Shown here in pieces: positions 26,051 to 35,000 of a DNA stretch of 64,000 nucleotides (position 1 is its first letter; each line of letters begins with the position of its first letter). The DNA is taken from the NCBI GenBank assembly GCA_016713135.1, contig JADJPR010000001.1, positions 496,001 to 560,000 on the forward strand. Direction: 5' to 3'. The notes beneath the pieces were generated by a model, which searched no databases, was not told the DNA's origin, and saw only the letters and a program-made list of their open reading frames with translations. A program made the translations under genes and the position numbers. The DNA comes from Rhodanobacteraceae bacterium. Lineage in GTDB: Bacteria; Pseudomonadota; Gammaproteobacteria; Xanthomonadales; SZUA-5.

Positions 26051-27540
26051 GTGCGCTGACCCTCGGCACCTTGCTGGACGAACTGCACATCGTGGCGACC
26101 GGCCGCCATCCGGCGGCGCTCGCGTTGCCGCTGACCGGCGTGGCGCTGGACACCCGCGAGCTGCGCCCCGGCGATGTGTTTCTCGCCCTGCGCGGTGCCA
26201 GCGACCATGGCTACTGGCACGCCGCGCGCGCCATCGAGGCCGGCGCCGCGGCGATCCTGGCGGAGGCGCCGCTGCCGACCGACGCGACGCTCCCCACCGC
26301 GGTGCCGGTGCTGGTGGCAAACGAACTGCGTCCGCGCATGGCGGCGATCGCCGAGCGTGTCTACGGGGCGCCGAGCGCAGCGCTCGACGTCATCGGCGTC
26401 ACCGGCACCAACGGCAAGACCTCGACCGTGCAGTTCATCGCCCAGGGCGCCGCGCTGCTCGGGCGCCGCCCGGCCACCCAGGGCACCCTGGGCGCGGGGC
26501 CGCTCGGCCAGTTGGTCCCGGGTCAACGCACCACGCCGGACATCTGCGCCACCCAGCGCTTCCTCGCCGACATGCGCAGCGCCGGCATCGACACCGTCGC
26601 GATGGAGGTTTCCTCGCATGCGCTGACCCAGGGCCGGGTCGAACGTGTGCAGTTCGATGTCGCGGTCTATACCCAACTCAGCCGCGATCACCTCGATTAC
26701 CACGGCGACATGGAGAGCTATTTCGCGGCCAAGGCCCGCCTGTTCGACTGGCCGGGGCTGGCTGCCGCGGTGATCAATCTCGATTGTCCCTGGGGCCGCC
26801 GGCTGGTGTCGATGACGCGCGCGCCGGTGATCGGCTACAGCGCGGCGGGCGACCCGGGCGCGCACCTCGCCGCCGAGGACCTGGCGCTGGAGCACGACGG
26901 CATGCGCTTCACGCTGTGCTGCGATGGCGAGCGCATCCCGGTGCATACCCAGCTGGTCGGCCGTTTCAATGTCGACAACCTGCTGGCCGCCTGCGCTGCG
27001 CTCCGCGCACTCGGCGCCACGCCGGCGCAACTCGCGCAGATCGTGCCGCAACTGCAGCCAGTCCCGGGGCGCATGAACCGCCTCGGCGGCGGCGCCTTTC
27101 CGCTGGTCGTCGTCGACTACGCCCACACCCCGGACGCGATCGCCAAGGCGCTGGCGAGCCTGCGCGAGCACGCGCCGCGCCAGCTGACGATCGTGTTCGG
27201 CTGCGGCGGCGAGCGCGACCGCGGCAAGCGCCCGCAGATGGCGGCGGCGGCCGAGGCCGCTGCCGACCGTGTCATCCTGACTGACGACAACCCGCGCGGC
27301 GAAGATGGCGACCGCATCATCGCCGACACCCGCGCCGGCCTGCGCCGCCCGGGGCTGGTGCTGGTCGAGCGCGATCGCCGCCGCGCGATCGAGCGCGCCA
27401 TCGGCGAGGCCATGCGCGGCGACATCGTGCTGATCGCCGGGCCGGGGAGGGCCACGAGGCCGGGCAGGGCGCCGGCCGCGTGCTGCCCTTCGACGACCGC
27501 AAGGTCGCCCGAGGAATGCTGCCCGGCAGCGGAGGGCGGC
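26047..27540 (+). CDS. murE: UDP-MurNAc-tripeptide ligase MurE, frame disturbed near the C-terminus
   Basis: Adds meso-diaminopimelate to UDP-MurNAc-L-Ala-Glu; the DDNPRGED motif (DNPR) indicates DAP specificity. The ATP-binding site is VTGTNGKTSTVQF, the Mur ligase centre TQLSRDHLDYHG and the C-terminal domain VVVDYAHTPDAIAKAL. The sequence is normal up to GDIVLIAG (27438). There a direct duplication of GCCGG (27436-27440 and 27441-27445) shifts the frame. The conserved ending (GHEAGQ then VLPFDDRKVAR) is found in the other frame. In the disturbed frame there is no stop before murF, so the ORF runs in frame to 28890 (947 aa, a MurE-MurF fusion through a non-native linker). The end given here is nominal. 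Confidence 0.88.
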
Positions 27541-28890
27541 ATGAAGGCCCTCGCCTCCAAAGTGGCGCAATGGTGCGGCGGGCGCCTGGTCGGCGAGGAC
27601 GTGGTGCTGACCGCGGTCGGCCAGGATTCGCGCACCTTGCAACCGGGGGCGCTGTACGTGGCGCTCAAAGGCGAGCACAGCGACGGGCATGACCATGTGG
27701 CCAAGGTGGTCGGGCACGCCGGCGCGGTGTTGGTGGCGCGCGAACTGCCGCTGGCGGTCCCGCAAATCGTGGTGCGCGACACCCTCGCCGCGCTGCAGAC
27801 GCTGGCACGCGCCTGGCTGGAGATGCTCGATGTGCGCCGCGTGGCGCTGACCGGCAGCAACGGCAAGACCACCACCAAGGCGCTGACCGCCACCATCCTC
27901 GCGCAGGTCGGTCCCACCTGGGCCACGCCGGGTAACTACAACAACGAGATCGGTGTGCCGCTTACCGTGCTCGGGCTGCGCAGCGCGCACCAGTACGCGG
28001 TGATCGAGATGGGCTGCGGCAAGCCCGGCGACATCGACGAGCTGACGCGCATCGCCCCGCCGCATGCGGGTGCGATCACCAACATCGCGCCGGCGCACCT
28101 GGAACGCCTCGGCAGCGAGCAGGGCGTGGCCGAGGCCAAGGCCGGCATCTACCGCGGCCTGACGGCCGACGGCATCGCCGTGATCAACGCCGACGACACC
28201 TGGGCGCACTATTTCCGCCGCCAGGCCGGCAAGCACCGGGTGATCGACTTCGCCATGGACGGCCCGGCCGCGGTGCGCGCCGAGGCGGTCGAGATCGGTC
28301 TGCGCTCGCGCTTCCGCCTGTGCACGCCGTCCGGTAACGCGGATATCGAACTTCCGCTGCCGGGCCGGCATGGCGTGATGAACGCGCTCGCCGCAAGTGC
28401 GCTCGCGCTGGCCGTGGATGCGCCGCTGGCGGCGATCGCCGCGGCACTGGCGAACGCCGAGGCGGTGGCCGGGCGCCAGCGCCGGGTGCAGATCGACGGC
28501 GGCACGCTGTACGACGACAGCTACAACGCCAACCCCGGCTCGCTGACCGCGGCGATCGACACCCTGGCGCTGGAGCGCTCGCCGCGCTGGCTGGTGCTCG
28601 GCGACATGGCTGAACTCGGGCCCAAGGCGCCCGCGCTGCATGCGCGTTGCGGCGCGCTGGCCAAGGCGCGCGGGATCGACCGGCTGTACGCGGTGGGCCC
28701 GATGTCGCTGGCTGCCGCCGACGCTTTCGGCGATGGCGCGCAGCACTACGCGCAGGTCGAGACGCTGATCGGCGAGCTGCGGACGCAATGGCAACCGGGC
28801 GTCACCGTGCTGGTCAAGGGATCGCGCTCGGCGCGCATGGAAAGGGTGGTCGAGGCCTTGACCGGCGGCAGCCACGGAGGACACCACTGA
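27541..28890 (+). CDS. murF: UDP-MurNAc-tripeptide--D-Ala-D-Ala ligase MurF
   Basis: A 449-aa ligase adding D-Ala-D-Ala to complete the UDP-MurNAc-pentapeptide. Motifs: QDSRTLQPGALYVAL (N-terminal uridine-binding region), LTGSNGKTTTK (P-loop), NNEIGVPLTVL, and YDDSYNANPGSL with VLGDMAELG in the C-terminal domain. The start at 27541 has its own GGAGGG ribosome-binding site four bases upstream, so MurF can be made independently of the murE frame problem. The stop overlaps the mraY start by one base (TGATG). Confidence 0.95.
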   Translation: MKALASKVAQWCGGRLVGEDVVLTAVGQDSRTLQPGALYVALKGEHSDGHDHVAKVVGHAGAVLVARELPLAVPQIVVRDTLAALQTLARAWLEMLDVRRVALTGSNGKTTTKALTATILAQVGPTWATPGNYNNEIGVPLTVLGLRSAHQYAVIEMGCGKPGDIDELTRIAPPHAGAITNIAPAHLERLGSEQGVAEAKAGIYRGLTADGIAVINADDTWAHYFRRQAGKHRVIDFAMDGPAAVRAEAVEIGLRSRFRLCTPSGNADIELPLPGRHGVMNALAASALALAVDAPLAAIAAALANAEAVAGRQRRVQIDGGTLYDDSYNANPGSLTAAIDTLALERSPRWLVLGDMAELGPKAPALHARCGALAKARGIDRLYAVGPMSLAAADAFGDGAQHYAQVETLIGELRTQWQPGVTVLVKGSRSARMERVVEALTGGSHGGHH

Positions 28891-29972
28891 TGCTGCTCTG
28901 GCTTGCCGAATGGCTGCGCGATTTCTACAGCGCGTTCAACGTCTTCAATTACATCACGCTGCGCGCGATCCTGTCGGCGCTGACCGCGCTGGCGCTGTCG
29001 CTGTGGCTCGGCCCACGCCTGATCCGCTCGCTTACCGAGAAGCAGATCGGGCAGACCATCCGCAAGGACGGCCCGCAGTCGCACCTCTCGAAGGCAGGCA
29101 CGCCGACCATGGGCGGGCTGCTGATCCTGATGGCAGTGGCGGCGGCCACCCTGCTGTGGGCGGACTGGCACAACCGCTACGTGTGGATCGTGCTGGGCGT
29201 GCTGATCGCCTATGGCTTCATCGGCTGGATCGACGACTACCGCAAGCTGGTGCTGAAGGACAGCCGCGGTCTGCCGGCGCGCTGGAAGTATCTGCTGCAA
29301 TCGCTGTTCGGCGCCGCCGCCGCGGTGCTGCTGTACACCACCGCGGACACCCCGGCCGCGACCGCGCTGTACGTGCCCTTCTTCAAGACCGTCGCGATCC
29401 CGCTCGGCGCGGCCTTCATGATCGTCGCCTACTTCTGGATCGTCGGCTTCTCCAACGCGGTCAACCTCACCGATGGTCTGGACGGGCTGGCGATCATGCC
29501 GACCGTGCTGGTCGCCGGCGCACTTGGCATTTTCGCCTATGCCTCGGGCCACGCCGAGTTCGCCAAGTACCTCGGCATCCCGCGCATCCCGGGCGCCGGC
29601 GAGCTGACCATCGTGTGCGCGGCGCTGGCGGGCGCGGGCCTGGGCTTCCTGTGGTTCAACACCTACCCGGCGCAGGTGTTCATGGGCGACATCGGCGCGC
29701 TCGCCGTCGGCGCCGTGCTCGGCACCATCGCCGTGATCGTGCGCCAGGAACTGGTGCTGGTGATCATGGGCGGCATCTTCGTGCTCGAAACGCTGTCGGT
29801 GATCCTGCAGGTGGCCTCGTTCAAGCTCACCGGCAAGCGCATCTTTCGCATGGCGCCGCTGCACCACCACTTCGAGTTGAAGGGCTGGCCGGAACCGCGC
29901 GTGATCGTGCGCTTCTGGATCATCAGCGTGGTGCTGGTGCTGATCGGCCTCGCGACCTTGAAGGTGCGCTGA
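28890..29972 (+). CDS. mraY: Phospho-MurNAc-pentapeptide transferase MraY
   Basis: A 360-aa inner-membrane enzyme (same length as E. coli MraY) that transfers phospho-MurNAc-pentapeptide to undecaprenyl phosphate, making lipid I. It has about ten membrane helices. Diagnostic motifs: SKAGTPTMGGLLI, WIDDYRK (catalytic Asp pair), NAVNLTDGLDGLA, FMGDIGALAVG and MAPLHHHFELKGW. It is followed directly by ftsW without the murD gene that separates them in E. coli. Confidence 0.97.
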   Translation: MLLWLAEWLRDFYSAFNVFNYITLRAILSALTALALSLWLGPRLIRSLTEKQIGQTIRKDGPQSHLSKAGTPTMGGLLILMAVAAATLLWADWHNRYVWIVLGVLIAYGFIGWIDDYRKLVLKDSRGLPARWKYLLQSLFGAAAAVLLYTTADTPAATALYVPFFKTVAIPLGAAFMIVAYFWIVGFSNAVNLTDGLDGLAIMPTVLVAGALGIFAYASGHAEFAKYLGIPRIPGAGELTIVCAALAGAGLGFLWFNTYPAQVFMGDIGALAVGAVLGTIAVIVRQELVLVIMGGIFVLETLSVILQVASFKLTGKRIFRMAPLHHHFELKGWPEPRVIVRFWIISVVLVLIGLATLKVR

Positions 29973-31156
29973 TGGCTGCCGTCCTGCAAGCCCGCAAACT
30001 GCCCGCAGCGCCCAAGGTGGCGCTGGATCCCTGGCTGGCGGTCAGCGCGCTGGCGCTGGCTTCGATCGGGGTGGTCATGGTCTCGTCGAGCTCGATCGCG
30101 ATCGCCGAAGAGATGCATGTCGGTCCGTTCTACTTCCTGACCAAGCACCTGATCTTCCTGGTGCTGGGCAGCAGCCTCGGATGGATCGCCTACCGCGTGG
30201 ACCTCGAGTGGCTGAAGCAGTATTCGCAGGTGATGATCCTCGGCGGCTTCGTGCTACTGCTGCTGGTGTTCCTGCCCGGCATAGGCGTGACCGTGAAGGG
30301 CGCACGCCGCTGGATCAACCTGGGGCTGGCCAATTTCCAGGCGGTCGAGGCGGTCAAGCTGTTCCTGATCGTCTACCTCGCCGGCTACTTCGTGCGCCAC
30401 CAGGAAACCCTGCAACACAGCCTGCTCGGCGTGATCAAGCCGCTGGTGGTGGCCGGCGCGCTGATCGGATTGCTGCTGGCGCAGCCGGACTTCGGCGGTG
30501 CGCTGCTGCTGATGGCGATCGCCGGCGGCATGGTCTGGCTGGCCGGCGGCTCGGCGCGCCACCTGATGGGAATCCTGCTGATCGCGGTGCCGGTGATGGT
30601 GCTCGCGGCACTCGCCGAGCCCTATCGCATGCGCCGGCTGTTCTCCTTCATGGATCCCTGGGCGGATCCCTTCGACGGCGGCTTCCAGCTGACCCAGGCG
30701 CTGATCGCGGTCGGCCGCGGTGAATGGTTCGGCGTGGGCCTGGGTGAATCGGTACAGAAACTGTTTTACCTGCCCGAGGCGCACACCGACTTCATCCTCG
30801 CGGTGATCGCCGAGGAGCTCGGCTTCGTCGGCATCCTGGTCATCATCGCGCTGTTCGCGGTGTTCACCGGGCGCGCCTTCCAGCTCGGGATCGAGGGCTT
30901 GCGCCAGGGGCGCGCCTTCGAGGCCTACCTGGGCTATGGCATTGCGCTGTGGTTTGCGATGCAGGCGGCGATCAGCATCGGCGTCAACATCGGCGCGCTG
31001 CCGACCAAGGGCCTGACCCTGCCGCTGATCAGCTCCGGCGGCTCCAGCGTGATCATGAGCTGCGTCGCCGTCGGCCTGCTGCTGAAGGTCAGCGCGGCGC
31101 TGCGCGAGCCGCGCACCCTGGGTCCGGGCGAAGGCGTCGGCGGGGTGGTCCGATGA
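29972..31156 (+). CDS. ftsW: Septal peptidoglycan glycosyltransferase FtsW
   Basis: A 394-aa SEDS-family polymerase that works with FtsI. Ten predicted membrane helices; conserved LANFQAVEAVKLF, AQPDFGGALLL (contains the catalytic Asp region), YRMRRLFSFMDPWADP, GGFQLTQALIAVGRG and LPEAHTDFILAVIAEELGF, ending with PLISSGGSS. The N-terminus is cytoplasmic. The start overlaps the mraY stop by one base and the stop overlaps the murG ATG. Confidence 0.96.
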   Translation: MAAVLQARKLPAAPKVALDPWLAVSALALASIGVVMVSSSSIAIAEEMHVGPFYFLTKHLIFLVLGSSLGWIAYRVDLEWLKQYSQVMILGGFVLLLLVFLPGIGVTVKGARRWINLGLANFQAVEAVKLFLIVYLAGYFVRHQETLQHSLLGVIKPLVVAGALIGLLLAQPDFGGALLLMAIAGGMVWLAGGSARHLMGILLIAVPVMVLAALAEPYRMRRLFSFMDPWADPFDGGFQLTQALIAVGRGEWFGVGLGESVQKLFYLPEAHTDFILAVIAEELGFVGILVIIALFAVFTGRAFQLGIEGLRQGRAFEAYLGYGIALWFAMQAAISIGVNIGALPTKGLTLPLISSGGSSVIMSCVAVGLLLKVSAALREPRTLGPGEGVGGVVR

Positions 31157-32223
31157 GCGCGCCGGTGCTGGTGATGGCGGGTGGCACGGGCGGGCATGTA
31201 TTCCCGGGCCTCGCGGTGGCCGCGAGCCTGCGCGAACAGGGCATTCCGGTGGTCTGGCTCGGCGCCGAGGGCGGCATGGAGCAGACCCTGGTGCCCAAGC
31301 ACGACCTGCCGTTCGAGGCGATCCGCGTCAGCGGCGTCCGCGGCAAGGGCTGGGCGAAGAAACTGCGCCTGCCGCTGGACCTGGCGCGTGCCTTCTGGCA
31401 GGCGCGCCAGGTGCTCAAGCGCCTGAAGCCGCGCAGCGTGCTGAGCATGGGCGGTTACGCCGCCGGTCCCGGCGGCCTGGCTGCCTGGTGGCTGCGCCGG
31501 CCGCTGGTGGTGCACGAACAAAACAGCATCCCGGGGATGACCAATCGCGCCCTGGCCAGGCTCGCGCAGCGGGTCTACACCGGATTCCCGACAGCCTTCC
31601 CCGGTCGCGGCCAGTGGGTCGGCAATCCGGTGCGCAGCGCCATCGCCAGCCTGCCGCCGCCGGCCGAGCGCATGGCCGGCCGCAGCGGCCCGCTGAAACT
31701 GCTGGTGATCGGCGGCAGCCAGGGCGCCGCGGCGCTCAACCGGCTGCTGCCGCAGGCGCTCGCGCAGATCCCGGCGGACCAGCGCCCGCAGGTGTGGCAC
31801 CAGTGCGGCCAGCGACTGTACGACGACGCCTTGCTCGGCTATCGCAAGGCCGGCATCGAGGCGCGTGTGGTGCCCTTCATCGACGACATGGCGGCAGCCT
31901 ACGCCTGGGCCGATATGTGCCTGTGCCGCGCCGGCGCGCTGACCCTGGCGGAGCTGACCGCGGCGGGACTCGGCGCGCTGCTGGTGCCGTATCCGCACGC
32001 GGTGGACGACCACCAGACCGCGAACGCGCGCTGGCTGACCGAGGCGGGCGCCGCCGAGCTGATGCCCGAGGCCACGCTCGACGCGGCGACCCTGACCGCC
32101 CGCCTGCAGGCGCTCTCCGCCGACCGCGCCCGCCTGCTGGCGATGGCCGAGGCGGCGCGCGCCCAGACGCGCGTGGACGCCGCGGAAACGGTAGCGAACG
32201 GATGCCTGGAGGTGGCCCGATGA
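31153..32223 (+). CDS. murG: UDP-GlcNAc--lipid I N-acetylglucosaminyltransferase MurG
   Basis: A 356-aa GT-B enzyme on the cytoplasmic face of the inner membrane that converts lipid I to lipid II. The N-terminal loop VMAGGTGGHVFPGLAVA and the second G-loop IGGSQGAAALN bind phosphates. SMGGYAAGPGGLAAW, HEQNSIPGMTNR, WVGNPVR and CRAGALTLAELTAAG (donor site) are all present. The length equals E. coli MurG (355 aa) to within one residue. ATGA overlaps occur on both sides. Confidence 0.97.
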   Translation: MSAPVLVMAGGTGGHVFPGLAVAASLREQGIPVVWLGAEGGMEQTLVPKHDLPFEAIRVSGVRGKGWAKKLRLPLDLARAFWQARQVLKRLKPRSVLSMGGYAAGPGGLAAWWLRRPLVVHEQNSIPGMTNRALARLAQRVYTGFPTAFPGRGQWVGNPVRSAIASLPPPAERMAGRSGPLKLLVIGGSQGAAALNRLLPQALAQIPADQRPQVWHQCGQRLYDDALLGYRKAGIEARVVPFIDDMAAAYAWADMCLCRAGALTLAELTAAGLGALLVPYPHAVDDHQTANARWLTEAGAAELMPEATLDAATLTARLQALSADRARLLAMAEAARAQTRVDAAETVANGCLEVAR

Positions 32224-33665
32224 GCATCGCCGCGCGTTTCCGTCCGGGCCAGGATTCGATGCGCGCCTTCCGTCGCGTGCACTTCATCGGCATCGGCGGC
32301 TCGGGCATGAGCGGCATCGCCGAGGTGATGCACAACCTCGGCTATGCGGTGAGCGGCTCGGACCAGTCGGACACCGGCGTGACCCGGCGCCTGGCGGATC
32401 TGGGCATCCGCGTCTGCCGCGGCCACGCCGACTCGGCGCATGTCGCCGAGGTCGATGTGGTCGTGGTGTCGAGCGCAATCCGCAGCGACAACCCCGAGCT
32501 GGTCGCCGCCCGCGCGCGGCGCCTGCCGGTGGTGCCGCGCGCCGAGATGCTGGGCGAGCTGATGCGCTTCCGCCGCGGCATCGCGGTCGCCGGGACCCAC
32601 GGCAAGACCACCACCACCAGCCTGATCGCCAGCGTGCTTGCGGAAGGCCAGCTCGACCCGACTTTCGTCATCGGCGGACGCCTGAACAGCGCCGGCACGC
32701 ACGCGCGCCTCGGCGCCGGCGAGTACCTGGTCGCCGAGGCCGACGAAAGCGACGGCTCCTTCCTGCTGCTGCAACCGGTGATGGCGGTGGTCACCAACAT
32801 CGATGCCGACCACCTGGAAAACTTCGGCGGCAGCTTCGCGCGCCTGAAGCAGGCTTTCGACGACTTCCTCCACCGCATGCCCTTCTACGGCCTCGCCGTG
32901 CTGTGCGCCGACGATGCCGAGACCCGCGCGCTGGCAGCGCGCAGCCCGCGCGCGGTGCGCACTTACGGATTCGCCGCGGACGCCGATGTGCGCGCCTCGG
33001 ACCTGCGCCAGGAAGGCAACCAGATGCAGTTCCTGCTGCACCTGCCGGACGAGGCGCCGATCGCCGCGACGCTGAATCTGCCGGGCCGCCACAACGTGCA
33101 GAACGCCTGTGCGGCGGCCGCGATCGCGCTCGAGATCGGGGTCGATCCGGGCACCATCGTGCACGGCCTGGCGCGCTTCGGCGGCGTCGGCCGGCGCTTC
33201 TCGATCCACCATGACCTGCCGATCGATGCCGGCAGCGTGATGTTCGTCGACGACTACGGCCATCACCCGCGCGAGCTGCGCGCGGTGATCGAGGCTGCGC
33301 GCGGGGGCTGGCCGCAGCGGCGCCTGGTGCTGGCTTTCCAGCCGCACCGCTACACCCGTACGCGCGACCTGCTCGACGACTTCGCCGAGGTCCTGAGCCT
33401 GGCCGATGTGGTCGTGCTGAGCGAGGTCTACAGCGCCGGCGAGGCGCCGATCGCCGGCGCCGACGGCCGCGCCCTGGCGCGCGCCGTGCGCACACGCGGG
33501 CGAGTCGACCCGGTGTTCGTGCAGCACCCGCGCGAACTCTGCAATGTGCTGCCGGACCTGCTGCGCGACGGCGACCTGTTGCTGCTGCAGGGCGCCGGCG
33601 ACATCGGCGCGGTGGCCACCGAACTCGAACAGCGCGGGCATTTGCGCAGCGGGGGTGCGGCATGA
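32220..33665 (+). CDS. murC: UDP-N-acetylmuramate--L-alanine ligase MurC
   Basis: A 481-aa ligase catalysing the first amino-acid addition to UDP-MurNAc. The N-terminal Rossmann motif is HFIGIGGSGMSGIAEV, the P-loop VAGTHGKTTTTSL, the metal site EADESDGSF and TNIDADHLENFG, and the C-terminal domain has DDYGHHPRELRAV and FQPHRYTRTRDL. It is the last member of the tightly overlapped block; a 199-base gap containing a family-A repeat follows before ddl. Confidence 0.97.
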   Translation: MSIAARFRPGQDSMRAFRRVHFIGIGGSGMSGIAEVMHNLGYAVSGSDQSDTGVTRRLADLGIRVCRGHADSAHVAEVDVVVVSSAIRSDNPELVAARARRLPVVPRAEMLGELMRFRRGIAVAGTHGKTTTTSLIASVLAEGQLDPTFVIGGRLNSAGTHARLGAGEYLVAEADESDGSFLLLQPVMAVVTNIDADHLENFGGSFARLKQAFDDFLHRMPFYGLAVLCADDAETRALAARSPRAVRTYGFAADADVRASDLRQEGNQMQFLLHLPDEAPIAATLNLPGRHNVQNACAAAAIALEIGVDPGTIVHGLARFGGVGRRFSIHHDLPIDAGSVMFVDDYGHHPRELRAVIEAARGGWPQRRLVLAFQPHRYTRTRDLLDDFAEVLSLADVVVLSEVYSAGEAPIAGADGRALARAVRTRGRVDPVFVQHPRELCNVLPDLLRDGDLLLLQGAGDIGAVATELEQRGHLRSGGAA

Positions 33666-33729
33666 ACCATCACCTCGAATCCGCGACTGTGCCGGCGCAA
33701 TGGTGCGGCGAGTACACGAGCTGTTTGAT

Positions 33730-33796
33730 GTCCGCAAAGGACGCAAAGGACGCAAAGGGAAGCTCTTCTTTGCGAACTTTGCGTTCTTCGCGGACA
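33730..33796. repeat. Inverted repeat, family A (GCAAAGGAC arms), copy 3
   Basis: The left arm at 33730-33758 has three tandem nonamers. The right arm at 33769-33796 is the imperfect reverse complement. The loop is only about ten bases, so this copy would make the tightest hairpin of the family. It sits 65 bases after the murC stop, splitting the otherwise overlapping murC-ddl arrangement. Confidence 0.85.
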
Positions 33797-33864
33797 ACAA
33801 GGCTCTTCACACAGGCCTTCGTGGTGCGGACCTTGGGCGATCGCGTCTGCACCGGAGACGCAGC

Positions 33865-34800
33865 ATGACCCGCATCACCGATCCCGCCGCCTTCGGGCGC
33901 GTAGCCGTCGTCATGGGCGGCACCAGTTCCGAGCGCGAGGTCTCGCTCAACAGCGGCGGCAATGTGCTCGATGCGCTGCGCGCGCGCGGGGTCGATGCAA
34001 CCCCGGTGGACGGGATTCCGGCGCTGCTGGCACACATCCAGGGCGGTCAGTGCGACCGCGTGTTCAACATCCTGCATGGCCGCGGCGGCGAGGACGGCGT
34101 GCTGCAGGGCGCGTTGGAAGCCTTGCGCATGCCCTACACCGGTTCGGGCGTGCTCGGTTCGGCGCTGACCATGGACAAGGTGCGCACCAAGCGCGTGTGG
34201 CAGGCGCTCGGCATCCCCACGCCGGCCTTCGCGGTGCTCGAGCGCGGCGCAGACGTCGCTGCCGCGGTCGCCGCGGTCGGCCTGCCGGCGATCGTCAAGC
34301 CCTCGCGCGAAGGTTCCAGCGTCGGCGTCACCCGCGTGTTCGCGCAGGCCGACGTTGCCGCCGCGGTGGAACTCGCCCGGCGCTACGACGGCGAACTGCT
34401 GGTCGAGCAGATGATCGTCGGTCCCGAGCTGACCGTCGGCATCCTCGATGGCCGCGCGCTGCCCAGCATCCGCATCGTCCCGGCGGGCGAGTTCTACGAC
34501 TACCACAGCAAGTACATCTCGGACGACACCCGCTACATCTGCCCGGGCCTCGCCGATCCTGCGGAAGCCGAGCTGCGCGCCCTGTGCGAACGCGCCTTCG
34601 CCGCCGTCGGCTGCGCCGGCTGGGGCCGCATCGACGTGATGCAGGACGCCGCCGGCCGCTTCCACCTGCTGGAGGTCAACACCACCCCGGGCATGACCAG
34701 CCACAGCCTGGTGCCGAAGGCCGCGGCGCAGACCGGCATCGGTTTCGAAGAACTCTGCTGGCGGATCCTGGAGACGAGCTTGCGCGGGGGTGGGCGATGA
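33865..34800 (+). CDS. ddl: D-alanine--D-alanine ligase
   Basis: A 311-aa ATP-grasp ligase making D-Ala-D-Ala for MurF. Motifs: VAVVMGGTSSEREVSLNSG (N-terminal substrate site), FNILHGRGGEDG, the ATP-grasp strands LPAIVKPSREGSSVGV and LLVEQMIVGPELTVGIL, YDYHSKYISDDTRY, and the metal-binding LLEVNTTPGMTSHSLVP. The start at 33865 has GGAG seven bases upstream. The frame is open far upstream through the family-A repeat, but no start there looks native. Confidence 0.96.
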   Translation: MTRITDPAAFGRVAVVMGGTSSEREVSLNSGGNVLDALRARGVDATPVDGIPALLAHIQGGQCDRVFNILHGRGGEDGVLQGALEALRMPYTGSGVLGSALTMDKVRTKRVWQALGIPTPAFAVLERGADVAAAVAAVGLPAIVKPSREGSSVGVTRVFAQADVAAAVELARRYDGELLVEQMIVGPELTVGILDGRALPSIRIVPAGEFYDYHSKYISDDTRYICPGLADPAEAELRALCERAFAAVGCAGWGRIDVMQDAAGRFHLLEVNTTPGMTSHSLVPKAAAQTGIGFEELCWRILETSLRGGGR

Positions 34801-35000
34801 GCCTGATCGTGCTCGCAGCGCGCAAGCGCGAGAAGCAAGGCGGGGCAGGGGGCAGGGGGCGGGGGACCCGCCTCGGAGCACGGTCGCGCGCTGTCGCGAT
34901 GGGTACTCGCCAGTCGCCCCAATCGTGCCTTGGGCTCGGTCCCATTCCCCTTGCCCCCTGCCGCGCTTCTCCTTCGTCGCCCCATCGAGGTGCCCGATGA
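34797..35000 (+). CDS. Possible 67-aa coupling ORF spanning the ddl-ftsQ repeat
   Basis: An ATGA overlap with the ddl stop begins an ORF (MSLIVLAARKREKQGGAGG and onward) that runs through the family-B repeat and ends at another ATGA overlap with the ftsQ start. The peptide resembles no family. Its value may be to carry ribosomes from ddl to ftsQ across the inserted repeat. It may be fortuitous. Confidence 0.35.
   Translation: MSLIVLAARKREKQGGAGGRGRGTRLGARSRAVAMGTRQSPQSCLGLGPIPLAPCRASPSSPHRGAR
34829..34973. repeat. Inverted repeat, family B, between ddl and ftsQ
   Basis: The left arm at 34829-34865 (GAGAAGC then GGGGCAGGGGGCAGGG) pairs with the right arm at 34947-34973 (CCCCTTGCCCCCTGCCGCGC, then TTCTC). 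It lies 29 bases after the ddl stop and interrupts a junction that is normally an overlap. Confidence 0.85.

Noticed and set aside
25885..28887. Another 1,000-codon minus-strand frame across murE/murF
   Set aside because: Same reason: the plus-strand genes carry all family motifs, and the antisense product is low-complexity and unrecognisable.
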